Origin: Bog-756 sp963829235
GTDB lineage: Bacteria; Actinomycetota; Acidimicrobiia; Acidimicrobiales; RAAP-2
DNA: 64,000 bases
NCBI GenBank assembly: GCA_963829235.1
Contig: CAWHIF010000004.1
Location: 496,001 to 560,000, forward strand
Reading direction: 5' to 3'
Part shown: positions 17,867-26,927 of the stretch, piece by piece
How positions within the stretch are numbered: position 1 is the stretch's first letter
How the letters are laid out: each line of letters starts with the position of its first letter
Made by a program: the position numbers and the translations under genes
Notes under the pieces: generated by a model
Database searches by the model: none
Told to the model about the DNA's origin: nothing
What the model saw: only the letters and a program-made list of their open reading frames with translations

Positions 17867-19021
17867 TCATCGAGGTGCCCTCGGCATCCCGAGCCCGATC
17901 ATGGCGATGATGTCGCGCTGGATCTCGTTGGTCCCGCCGCCGAAGGTGAAGATGGTCTGACTGCGTGAATTGTGCTCGAGCCGGCCACGCAGGACGGCAC
18001 CGGGCGAACCCTCGGGAAGGTAGCCACCCTGCCCGACGATCTCGAGCAGCAACCGGTAGGCCTCGAGGGCGAACTCGGTACCGAACACCTTGGTCGCCGA
18101 CGCATCGGCCGGGTTCAGTCCCTTGTCGGAGGCCCACGCCACCTTCCAGTTGAGGAGTTTGAGGTACTCGGCCCTGGCCTGCACCCGGGCCAGATGGACC
18201 TGGACCCACTGGTGGTCGATGACCCGGCCGCGGCCCGACGGTGCCTCCCGGGCCCATGCCGTCACCTCGGCGATGCTGCGCAGGATCCCCGACACCGGGC
18301 AGATGGCGACCCGCTCGTGATTGAGCTGGTTGGTGATCAGCTTCCAGCCCTGGTTCTCCTCGCCCACCAGGTTGTCCACCGGAACCCGCACCTCGTCGTA
18401 GAACGTGGAACTGGTGAACTCACCGGCCACGGTCCGCAGAGGGGTCCAGTGGAAGCCCGGGGCATCGGTGGGAACGATGAACACCGAGAGCCCTTTGTGC
18501 TTGGGGGCGTCCGGGTCGGTTCTCGCCGCCAACCACACATAGTCGGCGTACTGGATGGCGCTGGTGTAGAGCTTCTCGCCGGTTATCACGTACTCGTCGC
18601 CGTCCCGTACGGCCCGGGTCTTCAGCGAGGCCAGGTCGGTCCCGGCCGTGGGCTCGGTGTAGCCGATGGAGAAGTGGACCTCACCGCGCAGGATCCCCGG
18701 GAGCAGGCGTTGCTTCTGCTCGGGTGTACCCAGGGCCATCAGGGTCGGGCCCACACTGTTGAGGGTGAGCAGCGGAAGCGGCACGCCGGCCCAGTGGGAC
18801 TCCTCGACGAAGATCATCTGATCGATGGGGCCACGCGCCTGGCCTCCGTACTCCTTCGGCCATCCCAACCCCAGCCACCGGTCCTCCCCCATCCGGCGGA
18901 TGTACCTGATGTAGGTGGACTCGTCCGAGCCGGCGCCTTCGACCTCATCGACCAGCCGCACGAAGTAGGAGCGCACTTCTTGCTTGAGCTCAGCCTGCTC
19001 CTCTGTCAGCGCCAGATGCAT
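17867..19021 (-). CDS. Acyl-CoA dehydrogenase
   Basis: 384 residues with the full acyl-CoA dehydrogenase plan. The N-terminal helical domain starts LTEEQAELKQEVRSYF. The FAD/substrate strand region reads FSIGYTEPTAGTDLASLKTRA and YVITGEKLYTS. The C-terminal helical domain ends FTFGGGTNEIQRDIIA. FAD-linked alpha,beta-dehydrogenation of acyl-CoA esters in the cytoplasm. Divergent from the SDR gene at 19093, with 71 bases between start codons. Confidence 0.93.
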   Translation of the reverse strand: MHLALTEEQAELKQEVRSYFVRLVDEVEGAGSDESTYIRYIRRMGEDRWLGLGWPKEYGGQARGPIDQMIFVEESHWAGVPLPLLTLNSVGPTLMALGTPEQKQRLLPGILRGEVHFSIGYTEPTAGTDLASLKTRAVRDGDEYVITGEKLYTSAIQYADYVWLAARTDPDAPKHKGLSVFIVPTDAPGFHWTPLRTVAGEFTSSTFYDEVRVPVDNLVGEENQGWKLITNQLNHERVAICPVSGILRSIAEVTAWAREAPSGRGRVIDHQWVQVHLARVQARAEYLKLLNWKVAWASDKGLNPADASATKVFGTEFALEAYRLLLEIVGQGGYLPEGSPGAVLRGRLEHNSRSQTIFTFGGGTNEIQRDIIAMIGLGMPRAPR

Positions 19022-19092
19022 CGATCCTCACCCTCCTGGCCCGCACCATAACAATCTCCGACCGGCCGACGGTTGCACTACCGTCACACGCT

Positions 19093-19887
19093 ATGAGTGA
19101 TACTTCTACGCCCACCGACCCGGGCGAGCTCTTCTCTGTGGCTGGGAAGACGGTGGTCGTCACCGGGGGCACCCGGGGTATCGGTCTGATGATCGCTGGG
19201 GGTTTCGTGGTTGCCGGTGCCACCGTCGTCGTCGCCTCCCGCAAGGCCGATGCCGTCGAGGCCGCCGTCGCCGATCTGTCCCGCTTCGGCGAGTGTTCCG
19301 GATTCCCCGCCGACCTGTCCGACGAGGCGGGGGCGCGCCAGCTGGCGGACCGCGTGGCCGCAGATCATGAGCGGGTCGATGTGCTGGTCAACAACGCTGG
19401 TGCCACCTGGGGCGCACCGTTGACGGAGCACGACACCGCCTCGTGGGAGCGAGTCCTCAACCTCAATGTGCAGGGGGTCTTCCACACGACCAAGTTCTTC
19501 CTGCCCCTGCTCGAGGCCGGAGCCACGCCCGACCAACCGTCCCGGGTGATCAACATCGGCTCCATCGACGGGATCCATGTCCCCGTGCTCGAGTCCTACT
19601 CGTACTCGGCGTCCAAAGCCGCGGTGCACCAGCTCACCCGGCACCTGGCCAAGCGCCTCGCCCCGACCATCACCGTCAACGCGGTGGCACCTGGCCCATT
19701 CGAATCGAAGATGATGGCCGCCACCCTCGAGGCGTTCGGTGACCAGATCGCCGCGGCCGCCCCCCTCAAGCGGATCGGCCGCCCCGACGACATGGCCGGA
19801 GTTGCCATCTTCCTGGCCTCGCGGGCCGGCTCCTATCTCACCGGCGCGGTCATTCCCGTCGATGGAGGCATCGCCACGACCGCCTGA
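19093..19887 (+). CDS. SDR family oxidoreductase (FabG-like)
   Basis: 264 residues: VVVTGGTRGIGLMIAGG (nucleotide motif), NNAG, the NIGSIDG strand, YSASKAAVHQLT (catalytic Tyr-x-x-x-Lys) and a terminal YLTGAVIPVDGG. The sequence resembles rhamnolipid/ketoacyl-type reductases (RhlG-like). Shares a divergent promoter region with the acyl-CoA dehydrogenase, so a role in fatty-acyl metabolism is a reasonable inference. Confidence 0.9.
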   Translation: MSDTSTPTDPGELFSVAGKTVVVTGGTRGIGLMIAGGFVVAGATVVVASRKADAVEAAVADLSRFGECSGFPADLSDEAGARQLADRVAADHERVDVLVNNAGATWGAPLTEHDTASWERVLNLNVQGVFHTTKFFLPLLEAGATPDQPSRVINIGSIDGIHVPVLESYSYSASKAAVHQLTRHLAKRLAPTITVNAVAPGPFESKMMAATLEAFGDQIAAAAPLKRIGRPDDMAGVAIFLASRAGSYLTGAVIPVDGGIATTA

Positions 19888-20003
19888 GTCGGACAGCACC
19901 CAGCGGGACCCCTCGATCCTCAAGGAATCGGGCCTTGCTACCGATAGGTGAGACAAGTCACTGGGCCACCATCGGAGTGCCGGGAAGGGCAGGAGGGCCA
20001 ATC

Positions 20004-20243
20004 ATGACGTTGACCAGATCGGCAGCACCCGCCCGCCTCGGGCAGTGGTCCGTGGAAGCCATCCGAAACCGGGCCATCCGAAACAAGGCGGCCGAGCCGG
20101 GGGAACGGTCTGGTGCGACCACCTACGGCATCCGGATCCGCGCAGACGGCGGCGAGCTCTACGTCGACAACGTCGACGAGGCCCGGCAACTTGCCGCATC
20201 GATTCTCGATGCCATCCACCGCTCCGAGGGTGTGCAGTTCTGA
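20004..20243 (+). CDS. Hypothetical protein
   Basis: 79 residues from ATG 20004, which has GGAGGG about 10 bases upstream. Ends in a compact YGIRIRADGGELYVDNVDEA...ILDAIHR, which looks like a small alpha/beta fold. No family recognised. Converges on the arsR-like gene. Confidence 0.5.
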   Translation: MTLTRSAAPARLGQWSVEAIRNRAIRNKAAEPGERSGATTYGIRIRADGGELYVDNVDEARQLAASILDAIHRSEGVQF

Positions 20244-20284
20244 CCTCCGGGAACGGATCCCGGGAACTGACCTCCGAGAACTGA

Positions 20285-20689
20285 TCAGTCGATGGTGGCC
20301 CGAAGCTCCGACAACCGAGGGTGGTTGAGCGAGTACCAGACCCACTTCCCCCTGCGCTTCCCTCGGACAGGGCCGGCCTCGCCCAGGATCTCGAGGTGGT
20401 GGGAGACCGTCGGCTGGCTCTTGCCGAGGGGCTCGACGAAGTCGCACACGCACACCTCGCCGTCGGGAGCGGCGGCCAGGATACTGAGCACCCGGAGCCG
20501 GACCGGATCGGCCAGGGCACTGAACCCGTGCGCCAATTCGACGGCATGGGCCGTGTCGAGGGGAGCAGTCAGCACCGACGGGCAGCAGGGATCCGTGTTC
20601 CCGTGTGGTGGGTGAGGGCGCTGGGTTTCCCATTGCGATCTCCCATTGACAGCTATCGATGCATCATGCAAACTCGATGCATCGATCAT
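20285..20689 (-). CDS. arsR: ArsR-family metalloregulator (arsenic type)
   Basis: A winged-helix repressor of up to 134 residues. ALADPVRLRVLSILA begins the fold, EVCVCDF carries the C-x-C at the start of the recognition region, and KSQPTVSHHLEILGEAG is the DNA-recognition helix. An N-terminal Cys pair (DPCCPSV) plus the CVC matches the Cys-Cys plus Cys As(III) site of actinobacterial ArsR proteins such as Corynebacterium ArsR1 (recalled). Represses the divergent arsenic genes until As(III) binds. The 20689 start would place the operator inside the coding region; the true start may be ATG 20633, with a one-base insertion shortly after it. Confidence 0.85.
   Translation of the reverse strand: MIDASSLHDASIAVNGRSQWETQRPHPPHGNTDPCCPSVLTAPLDTAHAVELAHGFSALADPVRLRVLSILAAAPDGEVCVCDFVEPLGKSQPTVSHHLEILGEAGPVRGKRRGKWVWYSLNHPRLSELRATID
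20655..20686. promoter_or_regulatory. Predicted ArsR operator (perfect 10-bp inverted repeat)
   Basis: ATCGATGCAT (20655-20664) and its exact reverse complement ATGCATCGAT (20677-20686) are separated by 12 bases, between the arsR and arsI-like genes. A TTGACA at 20646-20651 is a possible -35 box for the arsI direction, which the repeat would occlude. AT-rich compared with the surroundings. Confidence 0.75.
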
Positions 20690-20715
20690 CTTCGATCTTA
20701 CAGGAGGCTTCCACC

Positions 20716-21153
20716 ATGTCGAGAGTGCAACTGGCCCTGAACGTGGCGGACATGGATGGAGCCGTCGAGTTCTACTCCAAGCTCTTCGGCACCGGGCCGG
20801 CCAAGCGCCGCCCGGGCTACGCCAATTTCGTCGTGGTCGATCCGCCGCTCAAGCTGGTCCTGCTCGAGAAGGCCGTCGATCGCGGACACGGCACCGTCGG
20901 TGCCCTCAACCACCTGGGTATCGAGGTCGAGACGGCCGATGACGTGACCGCGGCCACCGCTCGGCTCTCCGGCGAGGGACTGGATGCGGTCACCGAGGAG
21001 GCCACCTCGTGTTGCTATGCCATCCAGGACAAAGTGTGGGTCGAGGACCCCGACGGAGCGCCCTGGGAGGTCTACACGGTGCTGGCCGACGATCCTGATG
21101 CCACGGCGCCCCTCGGCAACCCGGTTGGCAGCGGGCACCGCATGCTGCCATGA
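20716..21153 (+). CDS. arsI: ArsI/CadI-type VOC protein (organoarsenical C-As lyase)
   Basis: 145 residues of the vicinal-oxygen-chelate fold. LNVADMDGAVEFYSKLFG begins it; NHLGIEV (H67) and WEVYTV (E118) supply metal ligands. The vicinal Cys pair in TSCCYAIQDKVWVEDPDG (C99, C100) is the As(III)-binding signature of ArsI, shared with cadmium-induced CadI proteins. ArsI cleaves the C-As bond of trivalent methyl- or aryl-arsenicals with Fe(II) and O2. AGGAGG at 20702-20707 fixes the start. Its stop overlaps the next start as ATGA. Confidence 0.88.
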   Translation: MSRVQLALNVADMDGAVEFYSKLFGTGPAKRRPGYANFVVVDPPLKLVLLEKAVDRGHGTVGALNHLGIEVETADDVTAATARLSGEGLDAVTEEATSCCYAIQDKVWVEDPDGAPWEVYTVLADDPDATAPLGNPVGSGHRMLP

Positions 21154-22080
21154 CACCTCGGTGGCCGCCGCCGGGCCGGCTGCGTGCTGCTGAACGGGCG
21201 GACGGTGGCGTTCGGGGACTCAGAGTGGGTGACCCGCCGCTCTGGCGACGCTTGGTGGCCGAACTGCTGGGCAGCGCGTTCCTGGCCGCCATCGTCATCG
21301 GCTCGGGGATCGCCGCTCAGCAGCTCTCTCCGGACAATGTCGGGCTGCAACTGCTGGAGAATGCCGGCGGCGACGGCTGCCGGCCTCTACGCCATCATCC
21401 TCATGTTCGGGCCGGTGTCGGGGGCTCACTTCAACCCGGTGGTGTCCTTCGTCGACGCCGCGTTCGGCGGGGTGAGCTGGCGCACCGCCTCCGCCTACCT
21501 GCCGGCCCAGGTGATCGGGTGCATCGGCGGGGCGATGGTCGCCAATCTCATGTTCTCGAAGGCGGCGGTCGACATCTCGACGAAGCACCGTGCCTCTCCG
21601 GCCCACTTCCTGTCCGAGGTGGTGGCCACGCTGGGTTTGATCCTGGTCATCTTCGCACTGGCCCGCAGCGGGCGCTCCCGAAGCGCGGCCGCGGCCGTCG
21701 GCGCGTACATCGGAGCGGCCTACTTCTTCACCAGCTCGACCAGCTTCGCCAACCCGGCAATCTCGGTGGGAAGGATGTTCTCCAATACCTTTGCCGGGAT
21801 CGCGCCATCCTCCGTCCCGAGCTTCATCGTGGCCGAGGTCGTGGGCGGAGCCCTCGCCATCGTCCTGATCAACATCCTCTACCCCGACATCACCTCCGAT
21901 GAGGCCGCGGACATCATGTTCCCGGTGCCGAGGGTCCCCGGCATCCGTCGACGGCTCCTCGCGCCGGACGGCGCGTCCCGCACCGGACCGGGTGCGGCGA
22001 CCGGCGACGGTCAGGTGGTCACCAGCTCCTCGAGCCGGACGAGCGTCCGCTCCATATCACGACGGGTCTTGCCCCAGTAG
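21150..22080 (+). CDS. MIP-family aquaglyceroporin, ars-associated (AqpS-like), with a +1 frameshift
   Basis: Begins at ATG 21150, overlapping the ArsI stop. The first frame gives TM1 (LVAELLGSAFLAAIVIGSGI) up to about 21368, then the frame slips by one base. The rest continues in the next frame: LYAIILMFGPVSGAHFNPVV (first NPA box, here NPV), then IGAAYFFTSSTSFANPAISV (second NPA intact). Deleting one G near 21365-21371 joins them. Six TM segments are expected. In several bacteria an ars-operon channel of this type (AqpS) releases As(III). The tail overlaps the convergent SRPBCC gene by 70 bases. Confidence 0.85.
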
Positions 22081-22481
22081 ATACCCCCCAGCTTCAACAG
22101 GAACCGTTGATGGTCCGGTGTGATGTCCCAGCTCTCCACCACCCGGGTGCCACCGTCGACGGGCTCGAGTTGGTATCGCCAGATCCGTCCGGCCAGTACC
22201 CGCCCCCAGGTGCCGGTCGGCCCCGTCTGCCACGCGATGCGACGATCGTCCTCGAATTCGACCACCCGGTTGACGGTCGAGTACCGCATCACCATCTTCA
22301 TGCCCATCCCGAACGTCGCCCCGAGAGCCAGGCGCTGGTGATCCTGATCCTGACCGGACGTGCCCTGGAGCATGCCCGACCCGTCGATGAGCGAGTGCTT
22401 GGACGGGTCGGACAGCACGTCGAAGATGGCCTCGGGCGAGGCGGGGATCGTCCGCTCGACGGACAGCACGTAGCCCTTCAT
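22011..22481 (-). CDS. SRPBCC family protein (polyketide cyclase-like)
   Basis: 156 residues from ATG 22481. VERTIPASPEAIFDVLSDP is the canonical START/Bet v1-like N terminus, with the later strands VNRVVEFEDDRRIAWQTG and WRYQLEPVDGGTRVVESW and a C-terminal helix. A lipid or small hydrophobic ligand binder. Starts 5 bases after the SDR stop, so the two are co-transcribed. Confidence 0.85.
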   Translation of the reverse strand: MKGYVLSVERTIPASPEAIFDVLSDPSKHSLIDGSGMLQGTSGQDQDHQRLALGATFGMGMKMVMRYSTVNRVVEFEDDRRIAWQTGPTGTWGRVLAGRIWRYQLEPVDGGTRVVESWDITPDHQRFLLKLGGIYWGKTRRDMERTLVRLEELVTT

Positions 22482-22485
22482 CGGC

Positions 22486-23328
22486 TCAGGCGAACTCGGG
22501 CACATCGGGCAGTCGCCGGGCGACCAGGGCCTGGACCCGGTCGATGAGCAGCTGGGCATAGGACTCGTGGGTGAGGATCAGGAACTGGTCGGCGCGGAGG
22601 GCGGCGATGACGATCCGGGCCACTTCGCCGGGGTCCATTCCGTCGGCGACCGCCTGAGCCAGGTAGTCGGCCACGAACTTCTGATCGTCGGTGACGTCGG
22701 TGGCCAGGCGGTCGGGCCGGTGGCGGTCGGAGTCCACGATGTTGGTGGTGATCATCCCCGGGCAGAGCACGGAGGCCTTGATGCTCGACCCGACGGCCTC
22801 GAGGTCGTGGGCCAGGGATTCGGTGGCGGCGAAGGCGGCGAACTTCGAGACGGCATACGGCGCCTCGAACGGGGCTCCGAACAGCCCGGCCACCGAGGCG
22901 GTGTTGACGATGTGCCCTTCGGTGCCCTGCGAGATCATCCGGGGGACGAAGGCGCGGATCCCGTTGAGGATCCCCCACAGATTGGCGCCCAGCACGAACT
23001 CGAAGTCCGCGGCCGGCCGGTCCCAGATGAACCCGCCGACGAACACTCCGGCGTTGTTGCACACCACATCGACCTGGCCCCATCGATCGAATACAGCGTC
23101 GGCCAGGCTGTCGACGGAGCCTGCGTCGCTCACATCGCACACCTGGGTCATCACGTCGGCGGGGGAATCTCCGTCCCGGGCCAACCCGGCCGACTCCTCC
23201 AGGTCGTCGGCATCGATATCGGCCATGGCCACCCGCATCCCCTCGGCGGCGAAGGCCAGGCTCAGGGCGCGCCCGATCCCGCTGCCGGCCCCGGTCACGA
23301 CGGCGGTCTTCCCGCGGAACTCCTGCAT
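22486..23328 (-). CDS. SDR family oxidoreductase
   Basis: 280 residues from ATG 23328, preceded by AGGAG. VVTGAGSGIGRALS, CNNAGVFVGGF, VNTASVAGLFG and YAVSKFAAFA give all SDR motifs. The C-terminal part (DQKFVADYLAQAVADGMDPG) is of the long, lipid-type SDR class. First gene of a pair with the SRPBCC protein. Confidence 0.9.
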   Translation of the reverse strand: MQEFRGKTAVVTGAGSGIGRALSLAFAAEGMRVAMADIDADDLEESAGLARDGDSPADVMTQVCDVSDAGSVDSLADAVFDRWGQVDVVCNNAGVFVGGFIWDRPAADFEFVLGANLWGILNGIRAFVPRMISQGTEGHIVNTASVAGLFGAPFEAPYAVSKFAAFAATESLAHDLEAVGSSIKASVLCPGMITTNIVDSDRHRPDRLATDVTDDQKFVADYLAQAVADGMDPGEVARIVIAALRADQFLILTHESYAQLLIDRVQALVARRLPDVPEFA

Positions 23329-23350
23329 GTCGATGCTCCTCCTGTCCTGT

Positions 23351-24281
23351 TCAGCCCCGGTTGCCGGTACCGGCCGTCCCACCCACCAGACCGAGGTGTC
23401 GGGCCAGGAAGGAGCCGATGCCGGCGATACTCTGGTCCGCCTCGGGGATGACCGAGGCCGGAAACGCCTGGAACACGTGGATCATCTCCGGCCATACCGT
23501 AAGCGAGACGTCCACCCCTGCGCTCCGGAGGCGTTCGGCCAACCCGACCGAGTCGTCGATCAGCGCCTCGTCCTCCCCCACCTCGATCCGGATCGGGGGC
23601 AGGCCCTCCAGGTGTCCGGCGAACAAGGGCGAGGCCAACTCGGTCCGGGGATCGGCCCCTCCCAGATACGCATCGGCCATCAGGTCGAGGCCGGACTTGG
23701 AGACCATCGGGTCGCGGTCCCCGATCCGTCGGTAGGCGTCCGACGACTGGGTGAGGTCGACCCACGGCGAGAGGCATGCCGCCGCCGCGGGCAGGGGCGA
23801 CCCGGCGGACCGAAGGGCGAGGAGCACGGCCACGGTGAGGCCACCTCCGGCCGAATCACCGGCGATGGCGATCCTTTCGGCAGGCACGCCCCGTGGCCAG
23901 AAGGTCGCCATAGGCACCGGTGGCATCGTCGAGCGCGGCGGGGAAGGGATGCTCGGGAGCGAGCCGGTAGTCCAGGGTGACCACGGGACATCCGGCGGCG
24001 AGGGCCAGGCGACCGCCCAGGCCCCGATGGCTACCGAGCGATCCGATGCAGTAGCCGCCACCGTGGAGATAGAGGACCACGGCATCGGTGGCCGGGCCCT
24101 CCGGGGTCAGCCGCTCACCGGGGCGACCTCCCAGCGTGACCCGTTCCACGGACACCCCCTCCGGAGGCGGGGACGATGAGGCCACTCCATCGAGCTCCGC
24201 CCTCTGTTCGGGGATCGACGCGGCCAGAAGCCCGGATCCGGCCAGCTGCGCCCTGATCGCATCGACTCCGGCATGGCTCAT
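23351..24281 (-). CDS. HSL-type alpha/beta hydrolase, interrupted by a +1 frameshift
   Basis: From ATG 24281 the first frame gives YLHGGGYCIGS, the HGGG oxyanion motif of the hormone-sensitive-lipase family, and LDYRLAPEHPFPAALDDA. Near 23890 the frame slips; the next frame continues ERIAIAGDSAGGG (nucleophile Ser in GDSAGG), later VGEDEALIDDS (Asp) and MIHVFQ (His). Dropping one base from the CCCC at about 23889-23892 gives one protein of about 309 residues. Likely an esterase/lipase. Ends 22 bases before the downstream SDR start on the same strand. Confidence 0.85.
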
Positions 24282-24545
24282 ACCCAAGATCCTTCCGCTC
24301 GGGCTTCTCCCCGGAGTCCCACGACCCGGGCTCGACACGTTGGCACCTGTCGTACCGGCCCGCCCCCAACGTAGATCTCCCGGGGCTCCGGGGGAGCGGA
24401 TGGGCTCCTGCACGGGCCGGCGGGGGGCGACCCACGGGCAGGGAATGACCATGCCCGCTCAACCTCGGCCCCTTCCGTGCCGATACCACCTGAGTGTGGG
24501 TGGAGACGCCCGACACGGCGACCACTGGGCAGAGAGGTCTTGGGC

Positions 24546-25788
24546 ATGGGGCAACGATGGACGCGGACGGCGACGCTGTGCGTCGTGGGACTGGTCATGT
24601 TGGTCATGCTGGTGGTCGCCCAGCCACTGGTCCCGGGAGCACCCCGTGCCGCGGCCAGCACGGGAGACCCCCGTGGCGCGCAGACCACGAACAACTTCTG
24701 GCTGGCCACCGAATCGGGCGACGTGTACACATTCGGGGTGGAGTCCTACGGCGACCCCGGGGGTGCACCGCTCAACCGGCCCATCGTCACCATGGTCCCG
24801 ACCAAGGACCGCCACGGGTACTGGCTGGTGGCCTCCGACGGCGGGGTCTTCTCGTACGGGGACGCCGCCTTCTACGGGTCCAGCGGCGGCATCGTCCTCA
24901 ACCGCCCCATCGTCGGCATGAGGCCGACCAACGACGAGAACGGCTACTGGCTGGTGGCCTCGGACGGCGGGATCTTCTCGTACGGGGACGCCACCTTCTA
25001 CGGCTCCACCGGTGGCATCGTCTTGAACCGGCCCATCGTGGGCATGGCCGCGACGCCCGACGGCAGGGGGTACTGGCTGGTGGCGTCCGACGGCGGGGTG
25101 TTCTCCTTCGGTGACGCCGCCTTCTACGGATCGACCGGTGGGATCACGCTGAACCAGCCCATCGTGGCCATGGACCCGACGCCCGACGGCAGGGGGTACT
25201 GGCTGGTGGCGTCCGACGGCGGGGTGTTCGCCTTCGGCGACGCCGCCTTCTACGGATCGACGGCGGGCACGGCCGGGGATCCGGTGGAGAAGCTGGTGAC
25301 CACCGGATCGGGCCACGGGTACTGGATCGTCCAGCAGAACGGAACCTCCACCGCTTTCGGCGACGCGGTTTCGCAGAGGCTCCCGGCGACCGCGTCTCCT
25401 GTTCAGGCCGGCGACGCCGGGGGACGAGGCGGTGTTGTTCGCCTTCCAGCAGCTGGGCAAGCCCTACATCTGGGGAGGGAACGGTCCGGTGGGATACGAC
25501 TGCTCCGGACTCGCCCTCGCCTCGTGGGTCCACGGCGCCGGCATCGGATTCGCCAGGGTGGCCGATGACCAGTACCACACCGCCGGGGCAAGCGTGGCCA
25601 TGGATGACCTGCAGGCCGGCGATCTCGTGTTCTGGGGTGACAACCAGAACGTATGGACCAGCGTGTACCACACCGCCATCTATGTGGGCGGCAACCGGAT
25701 CGTGGAGGCCACCGGCAACCACGTCCAGCTCAACGTGCTCAACCAGTGGGGCACCGACGATCTCATGCCCATCGGTCGAGCGCCCTGA
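24546..25788 (+). CDS. Secreted NlpC/P60 protein with 42-residue propeller-like repeats, frameshifted
   Basis: An N-terminal signal segment (LCVVGLVMLVMLVVAQPLV, ending AAAS) is followed by about five copies of a 42-residue repeat built on GYWLVASDGGVFSYGDAAFYGS, then an NlpC/P60 peptidase domain. That domain has FAFQQLGKPYIWGGNGPVGYDCSG with the catalytic Cys, DLVFWGDN, and YHTAIYVGG with the catalytic His. One extra G in the run at 25419-25423 breaks the frame between the parts. The repeats resemble cell-wall propeller repeats. Predicted extracellular peptidoglycan hydrolase. Confidence 0.85.
24690..25400 (+). repeat. Tandem 126-bp coding repeats
   Basis: About five near-identical 126-base units inside the NlpC/P60 gene, each encoding a GYWLVASDGG-type module. 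The third and fourth units are the most alike at the DNA level, suggesting recent duplication. Confidence 0.8.
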
Positions 25789-25901
25789 GGGGCGTCCGGG
25801 TCGACCGGCCCGGGCCACCCACTTGACAACCGACCGGCCGTCCCGAGCAGACTCGTGGCCGAGGAGGGCATCCTCCATGACGCTCCGGAGGGTTGGCCGA
25901 C

Positions 25902-26927
25902 ATGACCCCGACCGCAGTGAGATTCGGCATCCTGGGCGCGGCGAGGATCGCCCCGGCCGCCCTCATCCGACCGGCGGCCTCGAACCCGGAGGTGACCGTC
26001 GAGATGGTGGCGGCCCGCGATCGGGCCAGGGCCGACTCCTTCGCCGCCCGGCACCGGATCGCCCGGGTCGCCGACACCTACGAGGCGGTCGTCAGCGACC
26101 CCGACGTCGACGCCGTCTACATCCCGCTCCCGAACAGCCTCCACGCGCCGTGGACGCTGGCTGCGCTGGCCGCCGGAAAGCACGTTCTGTGCGAGAAGCC
26201 CTTCACCTCCAACGCGGCCGAGGCCGTCACCGTGGCCGAGGCCGCGGCCGCCGCCGCCGACCGGGGCCTGGTCGTCCTCGAGGCCTTCCACTACCGCTAC
26301 CATCCGCTGGCCCACCGCATGCGGGAGATCGTCGAATCGGGTGAGCTCGGGCGGCTCCACCACATCGAGGCCTGGCTGTGCGCCCCGATCCCCAACAAGT
26401 CCGACATCAGGTACCAGTTCGCACTGGCCGGCGGAGCCATGATGGACATGGGGTCCTACGTGGTCCACATGGCACGGATGCTCGGAGGCGAGGAACCGTC
26501 GGTGCTCTCGGCCAGGGCCAAGCTCCGCGGTGCCGACATCGACCGGGCCATGTCCGCCGAGCTGCAGTTCCCGAGCGGACACACCGCCTCGGTGCACTGT
26601 TCCATGTGGTCGTCGTCGCTCCTCCACCTGGCCGCCCGCGTGGTCGGTGACCAGGGGGAACTCCGGGTGTTCAACCCCATCGGCCCACAGTACGCCAGCT
26701 GGCTGACGGTGCGGTCCGGTGGCACCCGCCGCATCGAGATCCCGGCTCGGCGGCCCACCTACGCCTACCAGCTGGACGCGTTCTGCGATGCCGTCCTCCG
26801 GGGCCGGCCGGCGCTGACCACCGCAGAGGACGCCGTGGCCAACATGACCGTCATCGATGCCGTGTACCGTGCAGCCAACATGCACCCCACGAGGAGCGTG
26901 AACCCAGCCAAGGAGTCACCACCATGA
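25902..26927 (+). CDS. Gfo/Idh/MocA-family oxidoreductase
   Basis: 341 residues from ATG 25902, with GGAGGG 9 bases upstream. VRFGILGAARIAPAAL is the Rossmann motif, HVLCEKPFTSNAAEA carries the family's EKP motif and FHYRYHPLAHRM lies in the active-site cleft, followed by the C-terminal beta-sheet domain. NAD(P)-dependent dehydrogenation of a sugar, polyol or dihydrodiol. Its stop overlaps the next start by 4 bases (ATGA), so translation is coupled to the PLP enzyme. Confidence 0.9.
   Translation: MTPTAVRFGILGAARIAPAALIRPAASNPEVTVEMVAARDRARADSFAARHRIARVADTYEAVVSDPDVDAVYIPLPNSLHAPWTLAALAAGKHVLCEKPFTSNAAEAVTVAEAAAAAADRGLVVLEAFHYRYHPLAHRMREIVESGELGRLHHIEAWLCAPIPNKSDIRYQFALAGGAMMDMGSYVVHMARMLGGEEPSVLSARAKLRGADIDRAMSAELQFPSGHTASVHCSMWSSSLLHLAARVVGDQGELRVFNPIGPQYASWLTVRSGGTRRIEIPARRPTYAYQLDAFCDAVLRGRPALTTAEDAVANMTVIDAVYRAANMHPTRSVNPAKESPP

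Noticed and set aside
24690..25400. Possible CRISPR-like repeat array
   Set aside because: The 126-base units are in frame, coding and lack spacer-like unique segments.
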